From Martelella lutilitoris (GTDB lineage Bacteria > Pseudomonadota > Alphaproteobacteria > Rhizobiales > Rhizobiaceae), in the NCBI RefSeq assembly GCF_005924265.1, contig NZ_VCLB01000004.1:62001-126000 (forward strand): 64,000 nucleotides of DNA. The letters are read 5' to 3'. Both the position numbers and the translations under genes were made by a program. How positions within the stretch are numbered: position 1 is the first letter of the stretch; each line of letters starts with the position of its first letter. The notes under the pieces were generated by a model, which saw nothing but the letters and a program-made list of their open reading frames with translations, was not told where the DNA came from and did not search any database. Of this stretch, positions 16,317 through 25,619 are shown in pieces.

Positions 16317-18275
16317 CTACCCCGTCGCGCCGGAACGCCCGCCGCGCCCCGACATCAGCCCGAAACCCTCAATCTCCGCCTCCTGGTTATCGATCCGGCT
16401 GATTTCGTTCTGCACCGAAATCAGCGCCGGCATCAGTTCCTCCAGAAGCTCCAGATTGCCCTCCTCCGTCGCTTCGCCCAGTTCGCGCTCGAGCTCCGCC
16501 TTCTGCCGGGCCAGCGAGCGGGCGCGATTGTGCAGCGAAAGCGCCTGACGATAGACCTCGCGCACATCCTCAAGGGCGGCATCCGGTCCGGCGATCCAGC
16601 TGACATTACGGCTGACATGGCTCTTCAGCTGGTCGATCAGCGGCGCGAAGCCCTGGTCTTCCAACCTCTGGTAAAGCTTCTCCCGGCCCGCGTCCGGGCG
16701 CGAGGCTTCGGCGAGAAAGACCGGCCAGAAGGCGCGCATCTCGGCTGCGTCGAAGGACAGCGCGGCGATGCTGTCAAAATCCTCGCGCGCCAGTTCCGGG
16801 TGGGTCAGAAGGCAGAAAACAAGTTGGCATTCGCGAAAAGTGAGCGTCGCGCCCGCCGGGCGAACGCTCGCAAGCGGCGAGCGCGACAGCCGTTCGGAGG
16901 GCGAGAAACCGCCGCCTTTCGGCGCCTCGAAGCCCCTGCCCCGCCCCTTGCCTCGAGCGAAATCGCCGCCGCGCGGGCTGCCGCCGCGAAAACGCTGGAA
17001 AAGCCGGTTGCGGAAATCCTGCTGGTAGTGGCGGCGCACATTCTCGTCGCCGATGGTCTGCACCAGCTGGTTGATCCGCGCCTCGATCGCCGCGCGCCGT
17101 TCGGGCGTCGCGTTGTCATCACTGCCCGCCTCGCGCTCGAACACGGTGTCGGCGAGCGGACGCGCCTGGCGCATGATCTGCTCGAAGGCCTGCCGCCCGC
17201 CCTCGCGCACCAGATCATCCGGGTCCTTGCCCTCCGGTAGATAGGCGAATTTCAGCGAATGGCCGGGCTTCAGCAATGGCAGCGCGACGCCGGAGGCGCG
17301 TTCGGCTGCACGCTGGCCGGCACTGTCGCCGTCAAAACACAGAACAGGCTCGCTGGTCATGCGCCAGAGAAGCTGCAACTGGTTTTCCGTCAGCGCCGTG
17401 CCGAGCGGCGCGACCGCGTTCTCGATGCCGGCCTGATGCAGCGCGATCACGTCCATATAGCCCTCAACGGCGATCACCGTGCCGGCGCCGTCCGCGCCGG
17501 AAAGCGCGCGCCGCGCCCGGGCGAAGTTGAACAGAACATTGCCCTTGTGGAACAGCTCGGTCTCGTTGGAATTGAGATATTTCGCCAGCGCATCCGGACG
17601 CATGGCACGACCGCCGAAGGCGATCACCTTCTCGCGCGAAGAAAGGATCGGAAACATGATCCGGTCGCGAAAGCGGTCATAGGAAACGGCGATATCCGGC
17701 CCGTGGACGACAAGGCCGCAGGCCTCGATCTCCTGCCTTTCGACGCCCTTGGCGGCCAGGAATTCCTTCAGTGCATTGCGGCTTTCCGGCGCATAGCCGA
17801 GGCGGAACGTGTCGATCGTGCGGGCGGAGAGCCCGCGTTCGCGCAGATAGGCCCTGGCTTTCGCCCCGTCGCCCGATTGCAACCGGTCCTGAAAGAATGT
17901 GGCCGCAAGCTCCATCACATCGATCAGCGTGCGGCGTTTTTCCTCTCGCTTTTGCGCCTGCGGATCGATTTCCGGCATCGGCACGCCGGCCATATCGGCG
18001 ATCCGCTGCACGGCTTCGGGAAAATTCATGCCGTCGAGATCGGTCAGGAAGCGGAAATGGTCGCCGGAGACCCCGCAGCCGAAACAATGATAGCGGCCCT
18101 TGCGGTCCTCGCAGTGAAAGCTCGGGGTCTTCTCGCCATGGAAAGGGCAGCAGGCCCAGAAATCGCCGCGGCCCGCATTGGTCTTCTTGCGGTCCCACGT
18201 CACCCGCTGACCGATCACATTCGAAATCGGCACACGGTCTCGGATTTCATCCAGAAATGATGACGGAAAGCGCAT
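16317..18275 (-). CDS. dnaG: DNA primase DnaG
   Basis: A 652-residue replicative primase that makes RNA primers at the fork. The N-terminal zinc-binding domain has C43-x2-H46 and C64-x2-C67 (ACCPFHGEKTPSF, YHCFGCG). The catalytic core shows SREKVIAFGGRAM, the YLNSNETELFHKGNVLFNF motif, the TOPRIM segment VIAVEGYMDVIALHQAG with the EGYMD acid, and CFDGDSAGQRAA. The C-terminal third would bind DnaB. The Met at 18275 (MRFPSSFLDEIRDRVPIS) is the usual family start, with GAGGG close upstream, so the longer frame is rejected. It lies upstream of rpoD in the macromolecular-synthesis arrangement. Confidence 0.97.
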   Translation of the reverse strand: MRFPSSFLDEIRDRVPISNVIGQRVTWDRKKTNAGRGDFWACCPFHGEKTPSFHCEDRKGRYHCFGCGVSGDHFRFLTDLDGMNFPEAVQRIADMAGVPMPEIDPQAQKREEKRRTLIDVMELAATFFQDRLQSGDGAKARAYLRERGLSARTIDTFRLGYAPESRNALKEFLAAKGVERQEIEACGLVVHGPDIAVSYDRFRDRIMFPILSSREKVIAFGGRAMRPDALAKYLNSNETELFHKGNVLFNFARARRALSGADGAGTVIAVEGYMDVIALHQAGIENAVAPLGTALTENQLQLLWRMTSEPVLCFDGDSAGQRAAERASGVALPLLKPGHSLKFAYLPEGKDPDDLVREGGRQAFEQIMRQARPLADTVFEREAGSDDNATPERRAAIEARINQLVQTIGDENVRRHYQQDFRNRLFQRFRGGSPRGGDFARGKGRGRGFEAPKGGGFSPSERLSRSPLASVRPAGATLTFRECQLVFCLLTHPELAREDFDSIAALSFDAAEMRAFWPVFLAEASRPDAGREKLYQRLEDQGFAPLIDQLKSHVSRNVSWIAGPDAALEDVREVYRQALSLHNRARSLARQKAELERELGEATEEGNLELLEELMPALISVQNEISRIDNQEAEIEGFGLMSGRGGRSGATG

Positions 18276-18411
18276 CTCGCCCTCGTTTGCGCCGGCAATG
18301 CCGCCAGCCTGCGGGACAATCACCTTACGGCGCGACGCTTCCGTCTATCGCCGCCGAAGAGAGTTATCCCACATATCCACGGAAGATTTCCACAGCCCTC
18401 GAGCGTGGTGA

Positions 18412-18864
18412 TTATTTCAGCATTTCCTTGACAACGCCGGAGGCCTTGGAAAAATCCATCTGGCCGGAATAGCGGTCCTTCAGCGTCTCGATGCACTTGC
18501 CCATGTCGCGCAGGCCCTGGGCGCCGGTCTCCTCGACGACGGAGGCGCAGACCTCGCGGATCTTCTCCTCCGGCAATTGCGCCGGCAGGAATTCGCGGAT
18601 CACGGCCATTTCCTCGCGCTCCTGGGCGGCAAGATCATGACGGCCCTTCTCTTCGTAAAGACGGGACGATTCCTTGCGCTGCTTCAGCATCTTCAACAGG
18701 ATCTGACCGATATCATCGTCGCTGACGGGGTCCTTCCCGCTGGCGCGATGGGCAAGATCACGATCCTTGATGGCGGCATGAACCAGCCGCAGCGTGCAAA
18801 AACGGACCGGATCGTCGGCTTTCGAGCTATCTTTGAGTGCAAGTGCGAGTTTGTCGCGCAACAT
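18412..18864 (-). CDS. GatB/YqeY domain protein
   Basis: A 150-residue protein of the YqeY family (C-terminal tRNA-binding-like domain of GatB as a stand-alone protein). Typical segments: MLRDKLALALKDSSKADD at the start, TLRLVHAAIKDRD, and near the end DMGKCIETLKDRYSGQMDFSKASGVVKEML. The biochemical role is unsettled; it may assist tRNA-dependent amidation. Start chosen at 18864 because AGGAG precedes that ATG at good spacing and it matches the family N terminus. It lies 136 bases upstream of dnaG in the same direction and divergent from carA. Confidence 0.92.
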   Translation of the reverse strand: MLRDKLALALKDSSKADDPVRFCTLRLVHAAIKDRDLAHRASGKDPVSDDDIGQILLKMLKQRKESSRLYEEKGRHDLAAQEREEMAVIREFLPAQLPEEKIREVCASVVEETGAQGLRDMGKCIETLKDRYSGQMDFSKASGVVKEMLK

Positions 18865-19203
18865 CAACCTACTCCTGGCAACGCCAGTTTTTTTGAGAAC
18901 CTTCGCCGACACATGTCGACAAGCGGCGGCGTTTACCGAAAACGAGGACTGCGATCAAATTAAAAAACGGGCTCGTCATATAATTTGAGCAGATGCCACA
19001 AGTCTGCACCGAGAGCAATTGACCCGCAAGCAGCGTTTGACTATTTTCCCGCGACCGCATCAAAAAAAGGTCTGCCCGTCTCTCTGACCACCGGCTTATC
19101 GCCGGAGCGAAGAGTGAGCCCGCTCGTGCGGGTCATATATAAGCGCAGGGCAGGCCTCGTTCAATCGGCCGTGAGGCCGGCGAGGAACACGACAAGGATT
19201 AAG
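18865..19203. other. yqeY-carA divergent intergenic region
   Basis: A 339-base divergent promoter region. Near the carA side there are two compact hairpins, CCGGCTTATCGCCGG (about 19091-19105) and CCCGCTCGTGCGGG (about 19118-19131), which could be part of a carA leader structure. An open frame reaching from 18985 into carA lacks the family N terminus before 19204 and is rejected as coding. Confidence 0.4.
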
Positions 19204-20412
19204 ATGACGACCTCCTCCGCATGGATGACTGAAAAGCCGACGGCCGTTCTGGTTCTGGCCGACGGGACGACGATTTTCGGCAAGGGTATCGGCGCAACGG
19301 GCCGCGTGCAGGCGGAAGTCTGCTTCAACACGGCGCTGACCGGTTATCAGGAAATCCTCACCGATCCGTCCTATCTCGGGCAGATCGTGACCTTCACCTT
19401 CCCCCATATCGGCAATATCGGCGCCAATGGCGAGGATATCGAGGACCTGACGCCGGCGGCCCGCCGCGGGGCCGTGGGCACGATCTTCAAGGCCGACATC
19501 ACCCAGCCCTCGAACTACCGTTCCGCCGGCCATCTCGATGCCTGGCTGAAGGCGCGCGGCATTATCGGCCTTTCCGGCATCGACACGCGCGCCCTGACGG
19601 CCTGGATTCGCGAGCACGGCGCGCCGAACGCGGTGATCGCGCATGATCCCGACGGCAATTTCGATCTCGATGCGCTGAAGGCGGAGGCAAAAGCCTGGGG
19701 CGGGCTCGAAGGGCTTGACCTTGCCGTGGTCGCCACCTCCGGCCAGTCCTCCAAATGGGACGAGACGCCCTGGGTCTGGAACGAGGGGTATGGCGCGCTT
19801 GCCGAGACGGACGCGAAATATCACATCGTCTGCATCGATTACGGCGTGAAGCGCAACATCCTGCGCCTCTTCGCCGGCCTGTCCTGCAAGGTCACCGTGG
19901 TTCCGGCCAAGACCTCGGCGGAAGACATTCTGGCGCTCTCGCCCGACGGCGTGTTTCTCTCCAACGGTCCCGGTGACCCGGCGGCGACCGGCGAATATGC
20001 CGTGCCGGTGATCCGCGCCCTCATCGACAGCGGCCTGCCGGTGTTCGGCATCTGCCTCGGTCACCAGATGCTGGCGCTGGCGCTCGGCGGAAAGACCTTG
20101 AAGATGCACCAGGGCCACCACGGCGCGAACCATCCGGTGAAGGACTACACCACCGGCAAGGTCGAGATCGTTTCGATGAACCACGGCTTTGCAGTCGATT
20201 CGGCCTCGCTGCCGGACGGCGTCACCGAAACCCATGTCTCGCTGTTCGACGGCTCCAATTGCGGCATCTCGCTTGCCGGCAAGCCGGTGTTTTCCGTCCA
20301 GCATCACCCGGAAGCCTCTCCGGGCCCGCAGGACAGCCACTACCTCTTCCGCCGCTTCATCAATCTGGTGCGCGAGACGAAGGGCGAGACGCTTCTGGAA
20401 GAGCGCGCCTGA
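19204..20412 (+). CDS. carA: Carbamoyl-phosphate synthase small subunit
   Basis: A 402-residue glutaminase subunit that hydrolyses glutamine and channels ammonia to CarB for carbamoyl phosphate (arginine and pyrimidine synthesis). The N-terminal CPSase_sm domain shows VCFNTALTGYQEILTDPSY. The class I amidotransferase domain has C284 in FGICLGHQ, with H368 and E370 in QHHPEAS completing the triad. AAGGA lies before the ATG at 19204. Length is standard. carB is 5.6 kb downstream, not adjacent. A good intrinsic terminator follows. Confidence 0.97.
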   Translation: MTTSSAWMTEKPTAVLVLADGTTIFGKGIGATGRVQAEVCFNTALTGYQEILTDPSYLGQIVTFTFPHIGNIGANGEDIEDLTPAARRGAVGTIFKADITQPSNYRSAGHLDAWLKARGIIGLSGIDTRALTAWIREHGAPNAVIAHDPDGNFDLDALKAEAKAWGGLEGLDLAVVATSGQSSKWDETPWVWNEGYGALAETDAKYHIVCIDYGVKRNILRLFAGLSCKVTVVPAKTSAEDILALSPDGVFLSNGPGDPAATGEYAVPVIRALIDSGLPVFGICLGHQMLALALGGKTLKMHQGHHGANHPVKDYTTGKVEIVSMNHGFAVDSASLPDGVTETHVSLFDGSNCGISLAGKPVFSVQHHPEASPGPQDSHYLFRRFINLVRETKGETLLEERA

Positions 20413-20438
20413 GCATCGGCATTGCCAGGACAAAACCT

Positions 20439-21098
20439 TCATGGGGTCGCGTGATGCGGCCCCTTTTTGTGTGGATGGCGTGAAAAGGAATGCTTTTCGC
20501 GAGCCGCCTCCGCATCGGCGATCGCCTTGCCCTTTCGCCCGCCATAACGCCAGCTCCACGCCATCATCAGCGCGAAAACGGTAATCCACATCGCCTCCGA
20601 AACCACCATAAAGACGCTGACCGGGAGCAGCGGTATGAGCAGCGCGCGGAGCGAGGCCTCCCCGATCAGCACCGCCGCCCAGGCAAGCGTCATGAAGCGC
20701 ATCAGCGCACGATAGTCGGCCGAGGCGGCATAGAGCCGGTTGAGGCGCTTGCGGTCCTCTCCCTCCCCCTCGGTGGCAAAATGAAACACCAGCGGGCGCG
20801 GCACGAGCAGCGAACCGGCGAAGACGAGGCCGATGAAGCCGGTGATCAGCGAGGTCTTCAGCAACGCCAGATAAGGACTGTTGAAATAAAGGCTGGCGAC
20901 CAGCGAGGCCACGGTGGCGGCCAGGGTAATCACGCCGATCGCCGCCAGCCGATTGCTGCGGACATAGGCCACGACAATCACCCCGATCGGAAAGACCGAG
21001 CCGAGCGCAAGGGCATGGACCGTCGAATAATCGTAGTGCTTGGCCAGAAGATAGGTCAGCCAGGGCAGGATCGCCCCGAAAATGATGTCGTTGCGCAT
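20439..21098 (-). CDS. VC0807-like integral membrane protein
   Basis: A 219-residue protein with about six hydrophobic segments (for example IIFGAILPWLTYLLAKH, ALALGSVFPIGVIVVAYV, AAIGVITLAATVASLVASL, TSLITGFIGLVFAGSLLV, PVSVFMVVSEAMWITVFALMM) and a basic His-rich C-terminal tail. The pattern resembles the VC0807 family, whose function is not established. GGAGGAA precedes the ATG. It is convergent with carA, and its stop lies within the carA terminator. No operon partner. Confidence 0.7.
   Translation of the reverse strand: MRNDIIFGAILPWLTYLLAKHYDYSTVHALALGSVFPIGVIVVAYVRSNRLAAIGVITLAATVASLVASLYFNSPYLALLKTSLITGFIGLVFAGSLLVPRPLVFHFATEGEGEDRKRLNRLYAASADYRALMRFMTLAWAAVLIGEASLRALLIPLLPVSVFMVVSEAMWITVFALMMAWSWRYGGRKGKAIADAEAAREKHSFSRHPHKKGPHHATP
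20443..20468 (+). terminator. Intrinsic terminator of carA
   Basis: GGGGTCGC and GCGGCCCC pair (one G-T wobble) around GTGAT, followed directly by TTTTT. It lies 30 bases after the carA stop. It sits inside the last codons of the convergent membrane-protein gene, whose C-terminal tail it therefore encodes. Confidence 0.75.
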
Positions 21099-21196
21099 CG
21101 TCGTTCCTCCCGCCTGCGGTGACAGGTCCGGCCTGCGCCGGCCCTGTCACTATCGGCCTGTTTTAGCGAAAACGAAAGAAAAAAGGCCCGTTCAGC

Positions 21197-22579
21197 CTAA
21201 CCTTCCGCCTTTTTCAGCAAACGCCAGTAGCGGATGCTGAGCATCACCGCCGCAGCCCCCAGGCCGCAGAGAAAACCGGTCCAGATGCCTTTCCCCCCGA
21301 GGCCGGCGGGAAAGGCGAGCAGCCAGGCGACCGGCAGGCCGATGATCCAGTAGGCAATCAGCACCAGCACCATGGGGATACGGGTATCTTTCAGGCCGCG
21401 CAGCAGCCCGTTCACGATCACCTGGGCCGTGTCGAGCAACTGGAACAGCGCCGCGATGACGATCAAGGGCGCGGCATAGGCGACGACCGCCGCAGCGTCC
21501 GGCAGGCTGACATCGATGAACAGCGACGACAGCGCGCGCGGCGCGAACGCAAAGGCCAGCCCGCTTGCAACGGCAAAGCCGATCGCCACCACCATGACGA
21601 TGGCGGAGGCCCGCTTTACATTGGCCCGGTCGTTTGCGCCGTGGAACACGCCGACGCGCACCGTGGCCGCCTGGGACAAGCCCAGCGGCACCATGAAGGT
21701 GATCGAGGACAACTGAATGGCGATGCCGTGGGCGGCCAGCGGCACAGTGCCGAACTGGCCCATCAGAACCGACGAAATGGTGAACATCGATACTTCCGCC
21801 AGAACGGAAATCCCGATCGGCAGGCCAAGCAGGACCACCTCCTTCAGCGCCTGCCAGTCCGGCTTCCAAAAGCGGACGAAGAGCGCATAGCGGGCAAGCA
21901 TCGCGTCGCGGCCGATATAGGCGACCAGATACAGGAAGCCAAACGCCTGACCGACAAAGGTCGCGATCGCCGCGCCGCGAATGCCGATCTGCGGCATCCC
22001 GAAGCCGCCGAGGACCAACCCATAGGCGACCACGGCGTTGACGACCAGCGTCAGCATCGAAACCCACAGCACCACCCGCGCGTGCCCTGTCGCGCTCACC
22101 AGCGAACGCAGGACCTGGAACAGCAGCGCCGGGAACAGCGCGAAACCGACGACAAAAAGATACTGCGCCGCCCTGGCCGCCACATCCGGCTCCTGGCCGA
22201 GCGCCAGAAGGATCGGTTCGGCCCGGAAAAACAACGGCAGGGACAAGACGCTGTAAATGATCGAAGCCCACATGCCCATGCGCATGGAGCGGCGCACGGC
22301 GACTTCATCACCGCGGCCATAGGCCTGCGCGACCATGGGCATTACCGCGATGGCAAGCCCCATGCCGAAGATGAAGATCGTAAAGTAATACTGGGTTGCA
22401 AGGACTGCGGCCGCAAGATCCAGCGCGCTTAACTGTCCAAGAATGAAAATATCGGTGGCATTGATGCCCTGCTGGGCAAGCTGTGCGCCGATGAGCGGAA
22501 TTCCAAGAGCAAAGGTTTCCCGGAAATGGGACAACCACGAATGACCGGCTGCGGACGCAGGAGGCATTGTGACAGACAT
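21197..22579 (-). CDS. MATE family multidrug efflux transporter (NorM-like)
   Basis: A ~460-residue, 12-helix inner-membrane exporter. The N-terminal repeat has FALGIPLIGAQLAQQGINATDIFILGQLSALDLAAAVLA, the typical MATE helix 1-2 signature with P and D; the C-terminal repeat has LIVIAALFQLLDTAQVIVNGLLRGLKDTRIPM. It would export cationic or lipophilic compounds using a Na+ or H+ gradient. The start is uncertain: 22579 (MSVTMPPAS) fits family length, whereas the longer frame adds an atypical 35 residues. Substrate unknown; no regulator adjacent. Confidence 0.92.
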   Translation of the reverse strand: MSVTMPPASAAGHSWLSHFRETFALGIPLIGAQLAQQGINATDIFILGQLSALDLAAAVLATQYYFTIFIFGMGLAIAVMPMVAQAYGRGDEVAVRRSMRMGMWASIIYSVLSLPLFFRAEPILLALGQEPDVAARAAQYLFVVGFALFPALLFQVLRSLVSATGHARVVLWVSMLTLVVNAVVAYGLVLGGFGMPQIGIRGAAIATFVGQAFGFLYLVAYIGRDAMLARYALFVRFWKPDWQALKEVVLLGLPIGISVLAEVSMFTISSVLMGQFGTVPLAAHGIAIQLSSITFMVPLGLSQAATVRVGVFHGANDRANVKRASAIVMVVAIGFAVASGLAFAFAPRALSSLFIDVSLPDAAAVVAYAAPLIVIAALFQLLDTAQVIVNGLLRGLKDTRIPMVLVLIAYWIIGLPVAWLLAFPAGLGGKGIWTGFLCGLGAAAVMLSIRYWRLLKKAEG

Positions 22580-22759
22580 GATTTCACCAGAGGCTGACAC
22601 GCCGGGGCCAGACAATAGCGGGGCTCCGGCGGCCAGTCTCTCTAGCCTGATTTTTAGGCAATTGCCAGTACGGTGAGCGACCAAAGAGGCGCAAACCGGC
22701 CCTGAAATTCTTCACATTCCATCACAAGTCCGCGCATCACTGCGCGCTATGAGAGGCCA

Positions 22760-23440
22760 TCACGAAATCGGATTGCCGCCGTAGCGATAGGCCCCGCCGC
22801 GCTGCAGGGCTTGGCGGTAGGCCGGGCGGGCGTGGATGGCGACGAGGTAGTCGAGGAGTGCCTGCGGGCGCTGGTCGAAGGGGATGCGCTCCATGCCGAC
22901 CTCCACCGGGAAGCTCATCATGATGTCGGCAGCGGTGAAGTCCGGTCCAGCAAACCAGCCGTCGCGCTGAAGTTCTTCTTCCCAGAAGGCGCCATGGGTC
23001 TTCAACTGCGGGTCGGTGAGCTTTTTCATCACGCCGTTGGAAATCGCGTTCATCAGCGGGCGGATCAATTTCGGCCCCTGCTCCGGGATCTTCTGGAACA
23101 CGAGCTTCATCACCAGGATCGGCATGGCCGAGCCTTCGGAATAATGCAGCCAATAGCGGTAACGCAGCGCCGCATCGGTTCCGGGCGCCGGACGAAGCCC
23201 GCTGTCGGCGCCGTATTTGTCGATCAGATATTCGACGATGGCCGCACTTTCGGCAATGATCGTGCCGTCATCCTCGATCACCGGCGATTTGCCGAGCGGA
23301 TGCACCTTCTTCAGGCTTTCCGGCGCGCTCATGTCCTCGCCGCGCTTGTAGGTCTTGATCTCGTATTCGACCCCGAGCTCCTCCAGCAGCCACAATATAC
23401 GGTGGGCGCGGGAATCTTCGAGATAATGAACCAAAAGCAT
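22760..23440 (-). CDS. Glutathione S-transferase family protein
   Basis: A 226-residue cytosolic GST. The N-terminal thioredoxin-like domain begins LLVHYLEDSRAHRILWLLEELGVEYEI and contains the glutathione-binding PVIEDDGTIIAESAAIVEYLIDKY (P-V and E-S-A motifs). The all-helical C-terminal domain includes FTAADIMMSFPVE, the usual N-capping T..D motif. AGGAG precedes the ATG. It would conjugate or reduce substrates with glutathione; no specific substrate is evident. It is monocistronic, downstream of the antiporter gene in the same direction. Confidence 0.93.
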   Translation of the reverse strand: MLLVHYLEDSRAHRILWLLEELGVEYEIKTYKRGEDMSAPESLKKVHPLGKSPVIEDDGTIIAESAAIVEYLIDKYGADSGLRPAPGTDAALRYRYWLHYSEGSAMPILVMKLVFQKIPEQGPKLIRPLMNAISNGVMKKLTDPQLKTHGAFWEEELQRDGWFAGPDFTAADIMMSFPVEVGMERIPFDQRPQALLDYLVAIHARPAYRQALQRGGAYRYGGNPIS

Positions 23441-23561
23441 GGGAAACTCCTGAAAGAGGCCGGGCGATCCGGTCTAGATGGCTTCGGGCGGGACGGGATA
23501 CAAGTGTCTACGCAGGACCGAGCGATACGGATCGCCGCCCGCATTCGAGAACGCTCGGACC

Positions 23562-24590
23562 TCAGGAAACGGTCAACGCCACCGCCCCTGCATAAAGAGC
23601 AAGAATGCCGGCGCTCTCGAAGCCGATCCGGCCCGGCCCCGCCTTCTGCCGCACGATCAGCCCCAGCAGCAGGATCGCCGTTGCCGAAAGGCCGACAGAA
23701 AGCCAGACCAAGTCATCCTTGTTGATGGCGTGGTAAAGCGAGCCGTCGCGATAGGCGACATCGGAGAGCGTGAGAAACAGCGTGTCGAAGGTGTTGCCGC
23801 CGATAATGCCGCCGACGGCCAGTTGCAGCGCCCCGCGCCTCACCGCGGCAAGCGTGGTCACCAGTTCAGGCAGCGAGGTCACCACTGCCGTCATCAGCGC
23901 GCCGACCAACGAGGCGGAAAGGCCGTAGCGGTCCGTCAGCACGCCGGCAACGCCCGAGATCGCATAGCCTGCAATGCCCATCAGCAGCATCAGCGCGCCG
24001 AAAACGGCGAAGATCGCGACATTGCCGCGCGCATCCTTCTGCTCTTCGTCCGGCGTGTCCGTGCGGGTCTCGCGCGTTCCGACCGGCCGCCACATCGGAT
24101 CGTCCCGCACGCGCTTGGAGGCGACAACGCCGGCGATATAGATGCCGAACAGGATGAGCGAGAACGGGCTGACCGCGAAAAACGAGATGTCCGGCGAAAC
24201 ATAGGCGATCAGCGGAATGGACAGCAGCAGCACCAGTAGCGCGCCCTGAAAGAGATTGGAAAGATCGGCCGCCGCATGTTCCAGATTGACGCGGCGATAG
24301 ATCATGTCGGCCAGTGCCAGAAACGCCGTCTGCGCGGCAATGCCGCCGACCGCGTTTGAAAAGCTGAGCGATGCCCTGCCCTCGAAGGCCGTCGTGATCG
24401 ACACCACCGTGCCCGACAGCGAGGTCGCTGCCCCCAGAAGCAGCCCCCCGATCAGCGCCTCGCCAAGACCGGTGCGGTCGGCGATGCGGTCGGCGACATC
24501 GGTGATCCGCACGCCGCATGCGAGGATAATAAGACCGGCGCCGGCAAAGATCGCCACCAGCCAGACAAGCGACAGGTTTTCAAAACTCAT
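23562..24590 (-). CDS. Sodium/calcium exchanger (CaCA) family membrane protein
   Basis: A 342-residue membrane antiporter with two inverted five-helix repeats. The alpha-repeats are visible as GEALIGGLLLGAATSLSGTVVSITTAFEG and SASLVGALMTAVVTSLPELVTTLAAVRRGALQLAVGGIIGGNTFD. The second keeps the TSLPE core that coordinates cations; the first has TSLSG instead of TSLPE, a notable deviation at an ion-binding position. A charged cytoplasmic loop lies between the halves. GGAGAG precedes the ATG. It exchanges Ca2+ or another cation against Na+ or H+; specificity is unknown. Confidence 0.88.
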   Translation of the reverse strand: MSFENLSLVWLVAIFAGAGLIILACGVRITDVADRIADRTGLGEALIGGLLLGAATSLSGTVVSITTAFEGRASLSFSNAVGGIAAQTAFLALADMIYRRVNLEHAAADLSNLFQGALLVLLLSIPLIAYVSPDISFFAVSPFSLILFGIYIAGVVASKRVRDDPMWRPVGTRETRTDTPDEEQKDARGNVAIFAVFGALMLLMGIAGYAISGVAGVLTDRYGLSASLVGALMTAVVTSLPELVTTLAAVRRGALQLAVGGIIGGNTFDTLFLTLSDVAYRDGSLYHAINKDDLVWLSVGLSATAILLLGLIVRQKAGPGRIGFESAGILALYAGAVALTVS

Positions 24591-24725
24591 TCTGCTCTCC
24601 GTGTTGTTCAGGCAACGCGCCAGCGGAACCTTTGTTCAATCCGGCAAACGAACAGGCTGGCCGCGCTTGCCCTGCCGCGCGACATCGACTATCGTTCCCT
24701 TTATGTTCCATAAGGGTGTGAAATC

Positions 24726-25553
24726 ATGACCTCCCAGACCGAAAAATATGCGGCATTCAAAGCCCTGCATGAAGCGGAAGGCGCATTCGTCATGCCTAAC
24801 CCGTGGGATGCAGGAAGCGCGAAGATGCTTGCCAACCTGGGCTTCGGCGCTCTGGCGACGACCAGCGCGGGGCTTGCCTTTTCGCTTGGAAAACGAGACT
24901 CGGCTGCGGCGCTGACGCGCGCGGAGGTTCTTGAAAACGCCCGCGCCATTGTCGAGGCAACTGACCTGCCGGTATCCGCCGATCTGGAGAACGGCTTTGG
25001 CGACCTGCCGGAGGATTGCGTGAAAACCGTCAGGCTTGCCGCCGCGACGGGTCTTGCGGGGGGCTCGATCGAGGACGCGACAGGCCGGAGCGACGACCCG
25101 ATCTACGCTTTCGAGCCGGCCGTCGAGCGGGTGCGCGCAGCCGCCGAAGCCGTCAGGGACCTGCCCTTTCTGCTGACCGCGCGCGCGGAGAATTTTCTGT
25201 GGGGGCGGCCAGACCTCGACGATACCATCAAACGCTTGCAGGCTTTCGAACGGGCCGGCGCCGACGTGCTCTATGCGCCCGGGCTTCCCGATCTCGATGC
25301 CATCAAGACAGTCTGCGACGCGGTGAGCAAGCCGGTGAATGTCGTCATGGGGCTCAGCGGCCCGGTCTTTTCGGTCGACGCATTGTCGCGGGCCGGCGTC
25401 CGTCGCGTCAGCGTCGGCGGCTCCTTTGCGCGGGCGGCGCTCGGCGCGCTCAGGCAGGCGGCCGAGGAAGTGCTGAACGAAGGAACCTTCACCTATAGCC
25501 GTTCGGCGTTGCCGGATGCCGAAGCCGCGCGCCTGACGGCGGATCGACGCTGA
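24726..25553 (+). CDS. Isocitrate lyase/PEP mutase family protein
   Basis: A 275-residue (beta/alpha)8 enzyme of the PEP mutase/isocitrate lyase superfamily. The opening FVMPNPWDAGSAKMLANLGFGALATTSAG and the metal-binding SADLENGFGD (D-x-E-N-G) are family hallmarks; GGSIEDATG and LTARAENF follow in order. Members cleave or rearrange C-C or C-P bonds of 2-hydroxy acids, for example oxaloacetate or methylisocitrate-like substrates. The lyase KKCGH-type motif of true isocitrate lyase is absent, so the specific reaction is unknown. It is divergent from the antiporter gene. Confidence 0.87.
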   Translation: MTSQTEKYAAFKALHEAEGAFVMPNPWDAGSAKMLANLGFGALATTSAGLAFSLGKRDSAAALTRAEVLENARAIVEATDLPVSADLENGFGDLPEDCVKTVRLAAATGLAGGSIEDATGRSDDPIYAFEPAVERVRAAAEAVRDLPFLLTARAENFLWGRPDLDDTIKRLQAFERAGADVLYAPGLPDLDAIKTVCDAVSKPVNVVMGLSGPVFSVDALSRAGVRRVSVGGSFARAALGALRQAAEEVLNEGTFTYSRSALPDAEAARLTADRR

Positions 25554-25619
25554 TCCTGCCATCGGGCCGGTAGACGGGCGCCTCGCTCTTTTTGCAGAGC
25601 ATGCGTTTCCCGCTGTGGC

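Noticed and set aside
18985-19203. N-terminal extension of carA
   Set aside because: The 73 extra codons do not resemble CarA; the ATG at 19204 has AAGGA and the family N terminus.
24726-25553. True isocitrate lyase (aceA) or phosphonopyruvate hydrolase
   Set aside because: At 275 residues it is too short for AceA and lacks the KKCGH motif; nothing in the sequence distinguishes a specific PEP-mutase-type reaction.
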